A stretch of 64,000 nt of DNA from Candidatus Gastranaerophilales bacterium (GTDB taxonomy: Bacteria; Cyanobacteriota; Vampirovibrionia; Gastranaerophilales; Gastranaerophilaceae). Numbering within the stretch: position 1 is the first letter of the stretch; every line of letters begins with the position of its first letter. The position numbers and the translations under genes were made by a program. The notes under the pieces were generated by a model. It made no database searches. It had not been told where the DNA came from and saw only the letters and a program-made list of their open reading frames with translations. Location: the NCBI GenBank assembly GCA_944323695.1, contig CALUTI010000006.1, forward strand, positions 62,001-126,000, in the 5' to 3' direction. Of this stretch, positions 8,633 through 17,094 are shown in pieces.

Positions 8633-9673
8633 ATGGCAAAGAAAGTTCTTTTAATCAGATTATCATCACTCGGAGACGTCATTCACACAATACCGCTTGC
8701 AAATTCCCTAAAATCAGCAGGCTATGAAATCACTTGGCTGGTATCGGAAAAGGGTATTCAGGTGCTTGAAGGCAATCCATGCGTTGATAAGGTAATTCTG
8801 GCACCTGTTCAGTTATGGAAAAAACGCGGTCCTTCCCTAAAAAGCTTTAAAGAATATTTATCCATTTTAAAACAATTGCGAAGCGAACATTTTGATATCG
8901 CAATAGATGTTCAGATGATGCTAAAAAGCCTTTACTGGATGGCATTTTGCGGAGCGAAAAGAAGAATTATTTCAAAACAGGCAAGAGAATTTTCAATTCT
9001 CGGTGCAAATGAAGTCATACCACGAATTACAGAGCATCTAAATTCACCCGTAATAAGAAATTACATGAAATATGCGGATTACCTTGGCGTCAATACGGAC
9101 AAAATCAAGGTAACCCTTCCGGAGCGTTCAGGTGAAGTTAAAGCTAAGGTTGATGAGCTTTTAAAAGATATTAAAAAACCTCTTGTTGTAATTGCGCCAG
9201 CTACAACCTGGGCTCCTAAACATTGGAATAAAGACCACTGGAAAAAAGTTGTTGAAGGGATTAAACCCAATTGCACAATTGTCTTCACAGGCGGGCCGAA
9301 AGATAACGAACTTATTTCATATATAGGCGGAGATGAATTTTTAAATCTTGCAGGTAAAACTGATGTAATGGAGCTTGCGGAAGTTTTTTCACGTGCGGAT
9401 ATTGTTTTGGCACCGGATTCAGGAAGCGCTCACCTTGCATGGGCAACACAAAAGCCGGCTGTAGTAACGATTTTCACCTGCACTCCGTTGAAATATCTTG
9501 CGCCTCCTGGTGATGAGAAAAAATATATTGCTGTTACAGGAAATTTATCCTGCCAGCCTTGTTTTAAACGGAAATGCAAACTGGGTACTAATGCCTGCAC
9601 AAACCTTCCGGAACCTCAGGAAATTATAAATATTGTTAACAAACTGTTAGAAAAAGACAGAAATGTTGTATAA
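8633..9673 (+). CDS. Glycosyltransferase family 9 (heptosyltransferase-like)
   Basis: The protein has 346 residues. The N-terminus KKVLLIRLSSLGDVIHTIP is the signature of ADP-heptose:LPS heptosyltransferases (GT9). The nucleotide-binding part carries APDSGSAHLAWA, where the family usually has D-T-G/S-x-x-H. A Cys cluster (CQPCFKRKC, then C) near 305-320 is common in this family. It should add a sugar, classically heptose, to lipid A core at the inner face of the inner membrane. That implies an outer membrane or similar surface glycan. The donor sugar cannot be told from sequence. It follows the ROK kinase by 3 nt. Confidence 0.85.
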   Translation: MAKKVLLIRLSSLGDVIHTIPLANSLKSAGYEITWLVSEKGIQVLEGNPCVDKVILAPVQLWKKRGPSLKSFKEYLSILKQLRSEHFDIAIDVQMMLKSLYWMAFCGAKRRIISKQAREFSILGANEVIPRITEHLNSPVIRNYMKYADYLGVNTDKIKVTLPERSGEVKAKVDELLKDIKKPLVVIAPATTWAPKHWNKDHWKKVVEGIKPNCTIVFTGGPKDNELISYIGGDEFLNLAGKTDVMELAEVFSRADIVLAPDSGSAHLAWATQKPAVVTIFTCTPLKYLAPPGDEKKYIAVTGNLSCQPCFKRKCKLGTNACTNLPEPQEIINIVNKLLEKDRNVV

Positions 9674-9699
9674 TATAAGAGTAAGTTAACAGGTATTTA

Positions 9700-11604
9700 A
9701 TGGGCTTTTTTGATAAGATAAAAGAATACAGACGGATGCTTTCGCAAGTAGAACGTAATATCTACGGCGAAAAGCAGGATTATCTGGAAATATATGAGCG
9801 TAACCTTCAATTGGAAAAAGAAATTGAAGCCCGTACGACTGAACTGAATGTCGCAAACAAACGTATGCTGACATTACAGCATATTTGGGACATGATGAAC
9901 TCATCAACCCCTTTGGAAAATGTTCTTGAAAAAGTTGTAAACAGTATCCACGGTGAACTCGGCTATCTGCATTGCGCAATCATAAGAAAACTCCATGACG
10001 AAAAAGGCGATTATATGCAAATAGCAACGCAATCCAAAGATTCAGCTATTGCAAGAGTTAATAAAATCATAGGAATTCCTATTGAAGCAAGAAGATTGGC
10101 ATATGATCCGGATGGAATTTACGCAGACACAATTAAAAACCGTAAAATTGTCCAGACAAAGGATCTTGGCGGAACGCTCAAATATGTCATGCCGGATTTG
10201 CCGGATGAGGTTGCACTGGCTGCTGTCACAAATCAGCCCTGCCGGTCATTGATAATTATACCGTTATGCCCTATGAATACAGAATTCGGTTGGTTTTGTG
10301 TTTTTACCTCCCGTGATGAACTCGCCGAATCCGAAACGGATTTCTTATCACTTTTTGCACAACAAATCGAAATGTCCATTACAATTACAGACCTATTCTT
10401 AGCGGTAAAAGAACAGGCTGTAACGGACAGCTTAACAGGTTTATACAACAGACGTCATTTTGAAGAAACCCTAAAACGCGAAGTTACCCGTGCACAGCGT
10501 CAAAATCAACCATTCTCAATTATCGGGATTGACTTGGACTTTTTGAAAAAAATTAACGATCAATATGGTCACGCCTATGGCGATTTAGCAATAAAAACAG
10601 TTGCGGAAGTTTTGAAAAGCAATGCAAGATCAATTGATATTCCCGCAAGAATGGGCGGGGAAGAATTTAACGTCCTTTTACCGGGTATTGAATCAAGCGG
10701 AGCAATGAAAGCCGCAGAAAGAATTCGTAAAGCAATAGAAGCAAAAGAACTTGATGTTATAGGGCATGTTACAGCAAGTATAGGTGTTGCAACATTTTTG
10801 GAACATTCCGATAATATTGAGGAGATATTGGAGCTTACCGATCAGGCCATGTACCAGTCAAAACGCAACGGACGAAATCAGGTTACTCTTGCAAAACCAA
10901 TCTCAGAAACCTCATGGCAGGAAATCGCAGTTAATACATTCATTGAAATCCTCTCAAAACATAATATTCCGATTCCGCAGGAAGTTTCAAAAGATTTGAC
11001 AACACGGCTTCAAAATGCCGAAGATAAAAAAGAAATGTCAAAAGAAACCCTTTATTCTGTTGCAGATATTCTTACATCAACTTACAATCCAATGCACAAT
11101 AAAGGTGTTATGAAATCAAAAGTATTTATGGCAACAAGTCTTGCAAAACGTTTTGATCTTCCGAAAAATGAGATTGATAACTTACGCATTGCAATGCTTT
11201 TGTATGATATAGGAAACTTAATGCTGCCGCCGGAACTTTTACAAAAAACAACTCCGCTGACAGAAGAAGAAAAGCAGCATATAAAAGAACATCCTATGAT
11301 TGCGGCACAGAAAATTCTAAAACCGATATCCTACATTCAAGATGTTATACCAATTATTGAACATCACCATGAAAACTGGGACGGAACAGGTTATCCGCAA
11401 AAATTGTCACAAAATGATATTCCTTTGACATCACAAATAATTTTGATTATAGATGCCTACTTTGCGCTTATTGAACACCGTCCTTACAGGGCAAAATTAT
11501 CTCCTCAGGAAGCACTTGAAGTTATTAAAAAAGATGCCGGCAAAAAATGGAACGAAGCCCTCGTTCAGGAATTTGTCACACTTACCGAGCTTGATTTAGT
11601 GTAA
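9700..11604 (+). CDS. GAF-GGDEF-HD (degenerate HD-GYP) signalling protein
   Basis: A 634-residue cytoplasmic protein. A coiled-coil N-terminus (20-60) is followed by a GAF-like sensor (about 60-235) and a GGDEF diguanylate cyclase domain. The GGEEF active-site loop is at about 319-323, with an I-site RSID five residues before it, so it should make cyclic di-GMP and be product-inhibited. The C-terminal half is HD-GYP-like. The GYP part is intact (HHENWDGTGYP near 553), but the HD dyad reads YDIGN near 501 where HDIGK is expected, so metal binding and c-di-GMP hydrolysis are probably lost. A TATAAT at 9669-9674 may be its promoter. ThiL overlaps by 1 nt. Confidence 0.85.
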   Translation: MGFFDKIKEYRRMLSQVERNIYGEKQDYLEIYERNLQLEKEIEARTTELNVANKRMLTLQHIWDMMNSSTPLENVLEKVVNSIHGELGYLHCAIIRKLHDEKGDYMQIATQSKDSAIARVNKIIGIPIEARRLAYDPDGIYADTIKNRKIVQTKDLGGTLKYVMPDLPDEVALAAVTNQPCRSLIIIPLCPMNTEFGWFCVFTSRDELAESETDFLSLFAQQIEMSITITDLFLAVKEQAVTDSLTGLYNRRHFEETLKREVTRAQRQNQPFSIIGIDLDFLKKINDQYGHAYGDLAIKTVAEVLKSNARSIDIPARMGGEEFNVLLPGIESSGAMKAAERIRKAIEAKELDVIGHVTASIGVATFLEHSDNIEEILELTDQAMYQSKRNGRNQVTLAKPISETSWQEIAVNTFIEILSKHNIPIPQEVSKDLTTRLQNAEDKKEMSKETLYSVADILTSTYNPMHNKGVMKSKVFMATSLAKRFDLPKNEIDNLRIAMLLYDIGNLMLPPELLQKTTPLTEEEKQHIKEHPMIAAQKILKPISYIQDVIPIIEHHHENWDGTGYPQKLSQNDIPLTSQIILIIDAYFALIEHRPYRAKLSPQEALEVIKKDAGKKWNEALVQEFVTLTELDLV

Positions 11605-12494
11605 TGAAAGAAAAAGATTTTATTAAAATTATAAAAAATACAACACAATCCGAATATATCGGTGATGATTGCGCTTATTTAAAAGATTTTGGGATAGTTG
11701 TATCTCAGGATAACCTTGTTGAAGATGTTCACTTTTCAATGAAATTTACAGATGCATATAAGCTTGGCTACAAATCCGCAATGGTAAACATTTCAGATAT
11801 TGCGGCAAGCGGTGCGGAGCCTGAATACATTTCCGTAGGCTTATCTTTACCGGAAAATACAGATGCAAAATTTGTTGAAGATTTTTATAAAGGTCTAAAA
11901 GACGCCTGCGGAAAAATTAAGATTACAGGCGGAGATATTACAGGCAGTGACAAGATTTTCATCTCAATAACAATAATCGGAAAAACTGCCGGCAGAAAAA
12001 TTTCTTCACGCAAAAATGCGAAAGAAGGTTACAAAATAATAGTTTCCGGAAATCATGGCTCAAGTGCTGCGGGATTAAAAGAATTATTTGCCGGAAGGCA
12101 GAATAAATTTACCCAAGAACACCTTAGGCCAAAAGCACAGATAGCATTTTCAAAATATATTTCGCAAAATATAAAAACCGATTACGCAATGATGGATACC
12201 TCAGACGGACTTATGGATGCCTTAATCCAAATTGCTCAGGCAAGTAAGGTTATGCTTGATGTGGATTTTGAAAAAATCCCGTATGACAAAGAACTTGAAA
12301 GATTTGAAGACTACAAAGAATTGATTTTATACGGCGGAGAAGATTATCAGCTGGTTGCCTGTGTAGCGCAAGATTTTTATATGCCGCAGGCTTTTGAAAT
12401 CGGCAAAGTCACAAAAGGCTCTGGAGTAAAACTTAACGGCGAATTAATCACAAATGCCGATGAAAAATTATTTAATCATTTCAGCGGGCATTAA
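11604..12494 (+). CDS. thiL: Thiamine-monophosphate kinase
   Basis: Phosphorylates thiamine monophosphate with ATP to thiamine diphosphate, the last step of cofactor synthesis. The 296 residues match ThiL of the AIR-synthase-like fold: an early YIGDDCAYL motif, DNLVEDVHF, SDIAASGAEP, a TGGDITGSD motif near 115, and MMDTSDGLMDAL near 200. The start ATG shares its A with the TAA stop of the GGDEF gene (TAATG), so the two are translationally coupled. ThiL is somewhat shorter than the usual 310-330 residues. No other thiamine genes lie in the window. Confidence 0.9.
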   Translation: MKEKDFIKIIKNTTQSEYIGDDCAYLKDFGIVVSQDNLVEDVHFSMKFTDAYKLGYKSAMVNISDIAASGAEPEYISVGLSLPENTDAKFVEDFYKGLKDACGKIKITGGDITGSDKIFISITIIGKTAGRKISSRKNAKEGYKIIVSGNHGSSAAGLKELFAGRQNKFTQEHLRPKAQIAFSKYISQNIKTDYAMMDTSDGLMDALIQIAQASKVMLDVDFEKIPYDKELERFEDYKELILYGGEDYQLVACVAQDFYMPQAFEIGKVTKGSGVKLNGELITNADEKLFNHFSGH

Positions 12495-12510
12495 AAATTT
12501 TTCGTAAATA

Positions 12511-12533
12511 AAAAAGGGTTCCATCAGGAACCC
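12511..12533 (-). terminator. Rho-independent terminator
   Basis: GGGTTCC (12516-12522) pairs with GGAACCC (12527-12533), and a T-run follows on the minus strand. It ends the minus-strand gene at 12593 and may also stop thiL read-through. Confidence 0.75.
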
Positions 12534-12592
12534 CATACACATACCTAACCTTTTACTAATATGAGGAATCTAACATAAATCTATTCGTTTTT

Positions 12593-13735
12593 TTATGCAT
12601 GAGCTTGTTCATACATAAGTATTGATATACATTTGTGAGCTTTATTTATTGCTTCAGACATTTTATCTTCATTAGACCACCAGGATTGAAGTTCACGTCT
12701 TGCTATTGCTAATTGTGTATTTGCCATGTTATAAAGTTCAACATCAATGCCTTGATAATCCTTCAGTCTTTCTTCTAAGGCACTAAGTATAACTCCGGCG
12801 ATTTTGTCACCTGTCATAAATCTTTCATCCATTAAAGTTTCAGGAAGTCCCAACGGATCTGCCTTTTCATATCCTTCAGCATAATGTTTGTTCCATTGAA
12901 GCATTACTTCAACAACATTATCTTTATTGATATTTTCTTCTAAATATTTTTTAATATTGCCTGAACCGATGCCATCTACCTTCTGGTAAATAGTATTTAC
13001 GATTTCACGAACATTATCATCATCAACATCGGCTGCTACCATATCTTCATTAAAGGATACTAATTCCAAAGTGCCTAATTTGCCAGAAATAGTCTGCCCC
13101 TCAGGAACAGTAGTACTTATATCATCAGTGTCACCATCTTCTGAAGAAGAGGCACCGCCAAGTTCAGCCTGAATTTCTTCAGCTTTTGCCTGAATTCTGT
13201 CTCTTAACTCTCTATATTCTTCAGAAAGTTGAGTGATTCCTGCCCTTACTTGCTGTGAGGTAGCACCGTATTTTTGTAATTCCATAAGCTCATTGAACCT
13301 GTCTTCAAGAGCTTCGACTTCACGTTTCAATGCTCTGAGTTCATCTTTTTGTTCAGCAGTTAATTTATCAGATGTCAAAGCCTGCTCTAACTGAGCTTTC
13401 AAACCTGTAATATTAGAACCTAAATTCTGTGAAATAACACCTGTACCTATATTTTCTCCAATAGCATAACCATTTGCGTATGCTGCCTGATTAAGCATCA
13501 TTTGCTGCATATTTGCAAACGGATTAAACATACTATTAACACGTCCCATCATTTGTGAAAAATGATAAAACGGATTAAATACATTTTGAATACCAAATGC
13601 CTGAGCAGGAGTCAAATATGACGGCATAACATTGAATTGGTATTGTCCGCCGTAATTTGAAGAATAATTATACGGATATAATGAATTCCAAGTAAAGAAA
13701 TTTATTGGTCCTCCTGAAATTGTTCCCCAAGTCAT
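12593..13735 (-). CDS. Hypothetical protein with central coiled coil
   Basis: Not recognised. I place the start at ATG 13735 because AAGGGG lies 8 nt upstream; a longer frame reaches 13792 without a ribosome site. The 380-residue product begins with a Tyr/Asn/Phe/Gly-rich, low-charge region of about 90 residues. Next comes a charged coiled coil (about 105-195, rich in Leu/Glu/Lys), then an acidic Ser/Asp linker and a helical C-terminal domain. There is no signal peptide or membrane helix. The aromatic, Asn-rich N-terminus looks like an exported or surface-assembly segment, but that is a guess. It has its own terminator and lies apart from the lipM operon. Confidence 0.6.
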   Translation of the reverse strand: MTWGTISGGPINFFTWNSLYPYNYSSNYGGQYQFNVMPSYLTPAQAFGIQNVFNPFYHFSQMMGRVNSMFNPFANMQQMMLNQAAYANGYAIGENIGTGVISQNLGSNITGLKAQLEQALTSDKLTAEQKDELRALKREVEALEDRFNELMELQKYGATSQQVRAGITQLSEEYRELRDRIQAKAEEIQAELGGASSSEDGDTDDISTTVPEGQTISGKLGTLELVSFNEDMVAADVDDDNVREIVNTIYQKVDGIGSGNIKKYLEENINKDNVVEVMLQWNKHYAEGYEKADPLGLPETLMDERFMTGDKIAGVILSALEERLKDYQGIDVELYNMANTQLAIARRELQSWWSNEDKMSEAINKAHKCISILMYEQAHA

Positions 13736-13831
13736 TTTTCGTATCCCCTTAATTTGTTCCCCGTACTTATATAAAAAAAATTTGTATTCCAAAATTGCAT
13801 GAGTGCATGGCTTTTGCGCCTCATAAAAATT

Positions 13832-13860
13832 CTAAAAGCCTTACCACTAAAGGCTTTTAG
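13832..13860 (-). terminator. Rho-independent terminator
   Basis: CTAAAAGCCTT (13832-13842) pairs with AAGGCTTTTAG (13850-13860) and is followed by an AT-rich run on the minus strand. It ends the operon of lipM and the two secreted proteins. Confidence 0.75.
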
Positions 13861-13886
13861 TAATAAAAAATTCGTCTTCACATTCC

Positions 13887-14537
13887 TTAACAATCCAAAA
13901 ATGCATTAATAATATCAGCTTTTGTAATATTCGGATTTACTTGTTTAATAGAGGTTACAGACGAAGTATCGACCTTTTCTTTAAAAATTTCTTCCAAAAG
14001 CACTTTATTGAAGTCATAAAGAATTGAACCGTGCTGCAGGATATAACCCTGTTTTCTGCATTGCGCTGAACCTATAAGTTTTTTCCCCTGATAGCACAAA
14101 TCCGCACCGGTAGAGATTAGCATGCAATAGTCAAATTTTGTATGAATACCTTTTTGTCCGCCCAATTCTAATTCTATACCGAGTTTTTTAAATTTATCTA
14201 TCAGGAACTGAGAAATTTCTTTGTATGATTCCGTAACATTTTCACCGTGTTTAAGATACGATGCAGGACATATAAAACTGTAAGTTATTTCATCATCATG
14301 CAATAAAGCACGTCCGCCGGTTAATCGTCGAACAACATCAATATTTTTAGATTTCAAAAAAGCATAGTCAATAAAATCATCCTTCTGGTTTCTGCCCAAA
14401 GAAACACACGCCGGCGACCAGCCGTATAATCTAAAAACCGGTTCTTTGCAGTGCTCGGCAATAAATTTATCAAGCAAATCCGAATCAATTTGCATATTTT
14501 GAAATCCGGTTTTAACTTCGTAGGGAATTATTTTCAT
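13887..14537 (-). CDS. Octanoyltransferase/lipoate ligase family protein (LipM-like)
   Basis: The 216 residues show the biotin/lipoate ligase fold: VVRRLTGGRALLHDDEITYS at 68-87 is the family's acyl-binding loop. The catalytic Lys lies in GKKLIGSAQ near 152, followed by LQHGSI. A Cys at 138 (DYCMLIST) sits where LipM-type octanoyltransferases have their acyl-carrying Cys, so transfer of octanoate from acyl-carrier protein to a lipoyl domain is more likely than ATP-driven lipoate ligation. Its product would be the substrate of the LipA encoded at 37934-38776. The start overlaps the upstream stop by 4 nt (ATGA). It is shorter than LipM (about 280), lacking a C-terminal extension. Some doubt remains between LipM and LplA function. 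Confidence 0.7.
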   Translation of the reverse strand: MKIIPYEVKTGFQNMQIDSDLLDKFIAEHCKEPVFRLYGWSPACVSLGRNQKDDFIDYAFLKSKNIDVVRRLTGGRALLHDDEITYSFICPASYLKHGENVTESYKEISQFLIDKFKKLGIELELGGQKGIHTKFDYCMLISTGADLCYQGKKLIGSAQCRKQGYILQHGSILYDFNKVLLEEIFKEKVDTSSVTSIKQVNPNITKADIINAFLDC

Positions 14538-15427
14538 TTTTTATTTTTTTCCCTTGCAGCAAGCTCTTTTTCAAACTGTACAAACACTTCATTACCGACA
14601 AATTGCTCCAGTGCCGCGCGTTTTGCCAGATAATCGGATTTAACTTTTGACTGCATATCTAATGAAGTTCTATAATATGCATCCGTTACGAGAATTATTT
14701 CGCGGGAAGCATCCTGCGCAAGCTCATAATTTTTCTTTCGCTGGGCAACCAGCTTATCAATCATGTCAAGCTGTTTTCTTGCAGTCATATAATCATAATA
14801 CAAATCCACAGCTCTTTGCTGTAAATCTTCAATTTTACGGACAAGAATAATCATATCCGCGTCAGTTACTTTTGTATATTTGTAATTCAGAGCCTTGGTA
14901 TCTTGTGACATAATCCCGAGGACATTGCCGCCGATTAAGGAACCTGCCGCAAGAATAGGATTTCCCATACCTGCGCCAACCATAGTTGACATACTTGCAA
15001 TCGTTGTAAGAACTTTTTTAACGGATTTTTCATCAGGTTTATCCGCATCAGGGTTTGCAAGCTTATACAAAGCAAAATTTATTGTATCACTTTGCGTTGC
15101 AGCACCACGCCACAATAGTGATAAATCCGAAACCATCTCTTTTTCGTCAAGGCTAAGCTCTGAGGCAATCTCACTTGACATTCTTTTCAAACTTAAGTCA
15201 GCATATGTAAGATCATCAGGTGTATGTTCAATAGAGGTATCTTTTTCGACATATTCTTTTTGAACCGGCTGAACTTCCGCCTGCACATATATTTTTTCCG
15301 GAGAATCAGAAGTACCCAGGCGATATGCAGGATCTTTCGGGAAATTTATGTCGTTATAACTAAGTGCATAACAAGAATTTGCAAAAACAAGCGACAAAGC
15401 AAGCAGTATTAAATTATTTTTTACCAT
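14534..15427 (-). CDS. Secreted hypothetical protein, paralogue of its upstream neighbour
   Basis: Start set at ATG 15427, 5 nt after GGGAGGT; the longer frame to 15463 lacks a ribosome site. The first 20 residues are a signal peptide (basic start, LILLALSLVFA core, then NSCYA). The mature part has a glycine-rich hydrophobic hairpin in the middle and a long helical, coiled-coil C-terminal half. It aligns by eye with the 15414-16244 product across W-(K/R)-G, the hydrophobic centre and a DLQ/NLQ-R-x-x-(D/N)-x-Y-Y-(D/N)-Y motif, so the pair is a tandem duplication. The helical periplasmic part recalls outer-membrane efflux hairpins, but no TolC motifs are present. Function unknown. Confidence 0.65.
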   Translation of the reverse strand: MVKNNLILLALSLVFANSCYALSYNDINFPKDPAYRLGTSDSPEKIYVQAEVQPVQKEYVEKDTSIEHTPDDLTYADLSLKRMSSEIASELSLDEKEMVSDLSLLWRGAATQSDTINFALYKLANPDADKPDEKSVKKVLTTIASMSTMVGAGMGNPILAAGSLIGGNVLGIMSQDTKALNYKYTKVTDADMIILVRKIEDLQQRAVDLYYDYMTARKQLDMIDKLVAQRKKNYELAQDASREIILVTDAYYRTSLDMQSKVKSDYLAKRAALEQFVGNEVFVQFEKELAAREKNKK

Positions 15428-16244
15428 TTGCACCTCCCGCCTTATCTCCGATAAGTGCCGCATTGTAGTTATACTGATATAAATTCAGTTTGTCGACCAC
15501 CTTTTTACCCGCAAGGCGCTGAAGCTCTAGGTGATATTTTTTTGCGGTCTGCATATAATAAAATTCTTCAATCACAACGTTATCGTATAGTGAAGATGAT
15601 ATTGCGATTTCCAAGAAATCCTCCTCGTCCATGGCTTTTGCATAATTTTTACTGTACAAAAGCTGTCTTGAACGTGTTTCTTTAAGCTGGATTAAAGAAT
15701 TTTTGTAATTGTAATAAGCATTAATTATTCTATCCTGCAAATTTTCAACAAGACTTGCAAGCTCAATTAATTCCGTATCGGTGAGCGGAATTTCCTGAGG
15801 TATGTTTTTTCTGTTAATAAAATTCTGAGCAAGGCGTCCTGCGGCAAACGCACCTGTTGCGACCATATAATCCGAGCCCATTGCATACGGAATAAATGAT
15901 GAACCTGCAACAATTGCGGATAGAGTTTTTGCCATTAATGAGGAGTGGATACGTCTTTGGCTTTCGGGCGTTGAAAGTTTTTTCAGAGCAAAACCTATAA
16001 CCTGATTATTTTCAACCGTACCTTTCCATAAATTTTCAATATCTTCAAGATCCTTTTCTTTCTGGCGCTTAACAATTTCTTCCATGACCGCCTTGTCATT
16101 TATAACAATAGAATCTTTCAGCTTAACATCACTTTTCGGGATTTCGATTTTTTGCGGTTTTACATCATCCAGTTTAATCTCATCCGCAGCTATAGACGGC
16201 ACTCCGAGCGCTATTAACAATAAAGATACTAAAACCCTTCTCAT
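15414..16244 (-). CDS. Secreted hypothetical protein, tandem paralogue
   Basis: The 276-residue product starts with a clear signal peptide (MRRVLVSLLLIALGVPSIAADE). After a charged linker come an ENLWKG motif, a hydrophobic Gly/Ala segment near 120-140 and a helical region with NLQDRIINAYYNYK. It is the upstream member of a duplicated pair with the gene ending at 14534; they overlap by 14 nt. The start codon is preceded by TGCTATAAC exactly 6 nt away and no ribosome site, so the transcript is probably leaderless. The lipM-like gene completes the transcription unit. Not assigned to a family. Confidence 0.65.
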   Translation of the reverse strand: MRRVLVSLLLIALGVPSIAADEIKLDDVKPQKIEIPKSDVKLKDSIVINDKAVMEEIVKRQKEKDLEDIENLWKGTVENNQVIGFALKKLSTPESQRRIHSSLMAKTLSAIVAGSSFIPYAMGSDYMVATGAFAAGRLAQNFINRKNIPQEIPLTDTELIELASLVENLQDRIINAYYNYKNSLIQLKETRSRQLLYSKNYAKAMDEEDFLEIAISSSLYDNVVIEEFYYMQTAKKYHLELQRLAGKKVVDKLNLYQYNYNAALIGDKAGGANGKK

Positions 16245-16250
16245 AATAAA

Positions 16251-16259
16251 GTTATAGCA
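16251..16259 (-). promoter_or_regulatory. Extended -10 box, leaderless configuration
   Basis: TGCTATAAC on the minus strand, with its -10 hexamer at 16251-16256, ends exactly 6 nt before the ATG at 16244. Confidence 0.55.
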
Positions 16260-16359
16260 TAAGAAAATAATAAATCCAATGATTGATTAAGTTTTACATC
16301 TTTTGGAGGTACTGCAAACATGAGAAAAATTTTAGAATAAATAAAGTAAAGGGGAGGGT

Positions 16360-17094
16360 ATGACAAAGAAATCACAATACATGAGCAATCCGGTTAAAGA
16401 CTCAACGGATTTATGCAAAAAAGCCGATGAATTACTGAAAAAAAATGCTTACAGAGAAGCTATATCAAGCTATCTTAATGCATTGATGCTCAAACGTGAT
16501 AATGCAGAGTCATACTTTGGACTAGGTGTTTGCTACAAACACATGGGAAATTATTCAAAAGCAATACATTACCTTGAAAAATCCACAGAGCTTGATGAAG
16601 AAAATTACGATGCCTATTTTGAGCTTGGAGTCTGCCACCTTTTGGAAGGCATTCCGTGCGGGGCTATTAAAAACTTCATAAAAGCAATACAATTAAACCC
16701 TGAAAATCCGGATGCTATATTACAACTTGGAATTTCACATGAGTTGTGCGAAGAATATGACATGGCGCTTATGATTTATCAAAAACTTATAGAAAATTCT
16801 CCGGAATACGTAAAAGCTTACGATCATAAATCTTCACTTTTAATGAAAATGGAACGTTATAAAGAGGCATCCGTAATTTTGAATAAAATAATGCAGATAG
16901 ATCCGACATATTATAATGCTTATGCCGGAATAGGAATCTGCTTTGACAAACTTGGCAAAAAATCAGATGCGCAAAGGTATTACAGGAAATTTTTGCTCCA
17001 CATGCCGGAATCTTCCAAAGCAAGCTTTGTAAAAACCAGAATGCAAAAATTAAAACTGCAAAACCCCGTTTCTAAAAAACTTTCACTTGTTTAG
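16360..17094 (+). CDS. TPR-repeat protein
   Basis: A 244-residue protein made almost wholly of about six TPR helix pairs (for example SYFGLGVCYKHMGNYSKAIHY, then AYFELGVCHLLEGIPCGAIKN). No signal peptide, membrane helix or enzyme domain is seen, so it is a cytoplasmic protein-protein scaffold of unknown partners. The ATG at 16360 follows a strong GGGGAGGG site. Its 3' end overlaps the convergent miaB gene by 12 nt; no terminator separates them. Confidence 0.8.
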   Translation: MTKKSQYMSNPVKDSTDLCKKADELLKKNAYREAISSYLNALMLKRDNAESYFGLGVCYKHMGNYSKAIHYLEKSTELDEENYDAYFELGVCHLLEGIPCGAIKNFIKAIQLNPENPDAILQLGISHELCEEYDMALMIYQKLIENSPEYVKAYDHKSSLLMKMERYKEASVILNKIMQIDPTYYNAYAGIGICFDKLGKKSDAQRYYRKFLLHMPESSKASFVKTRMQKLKLQNPVSKKLSLV

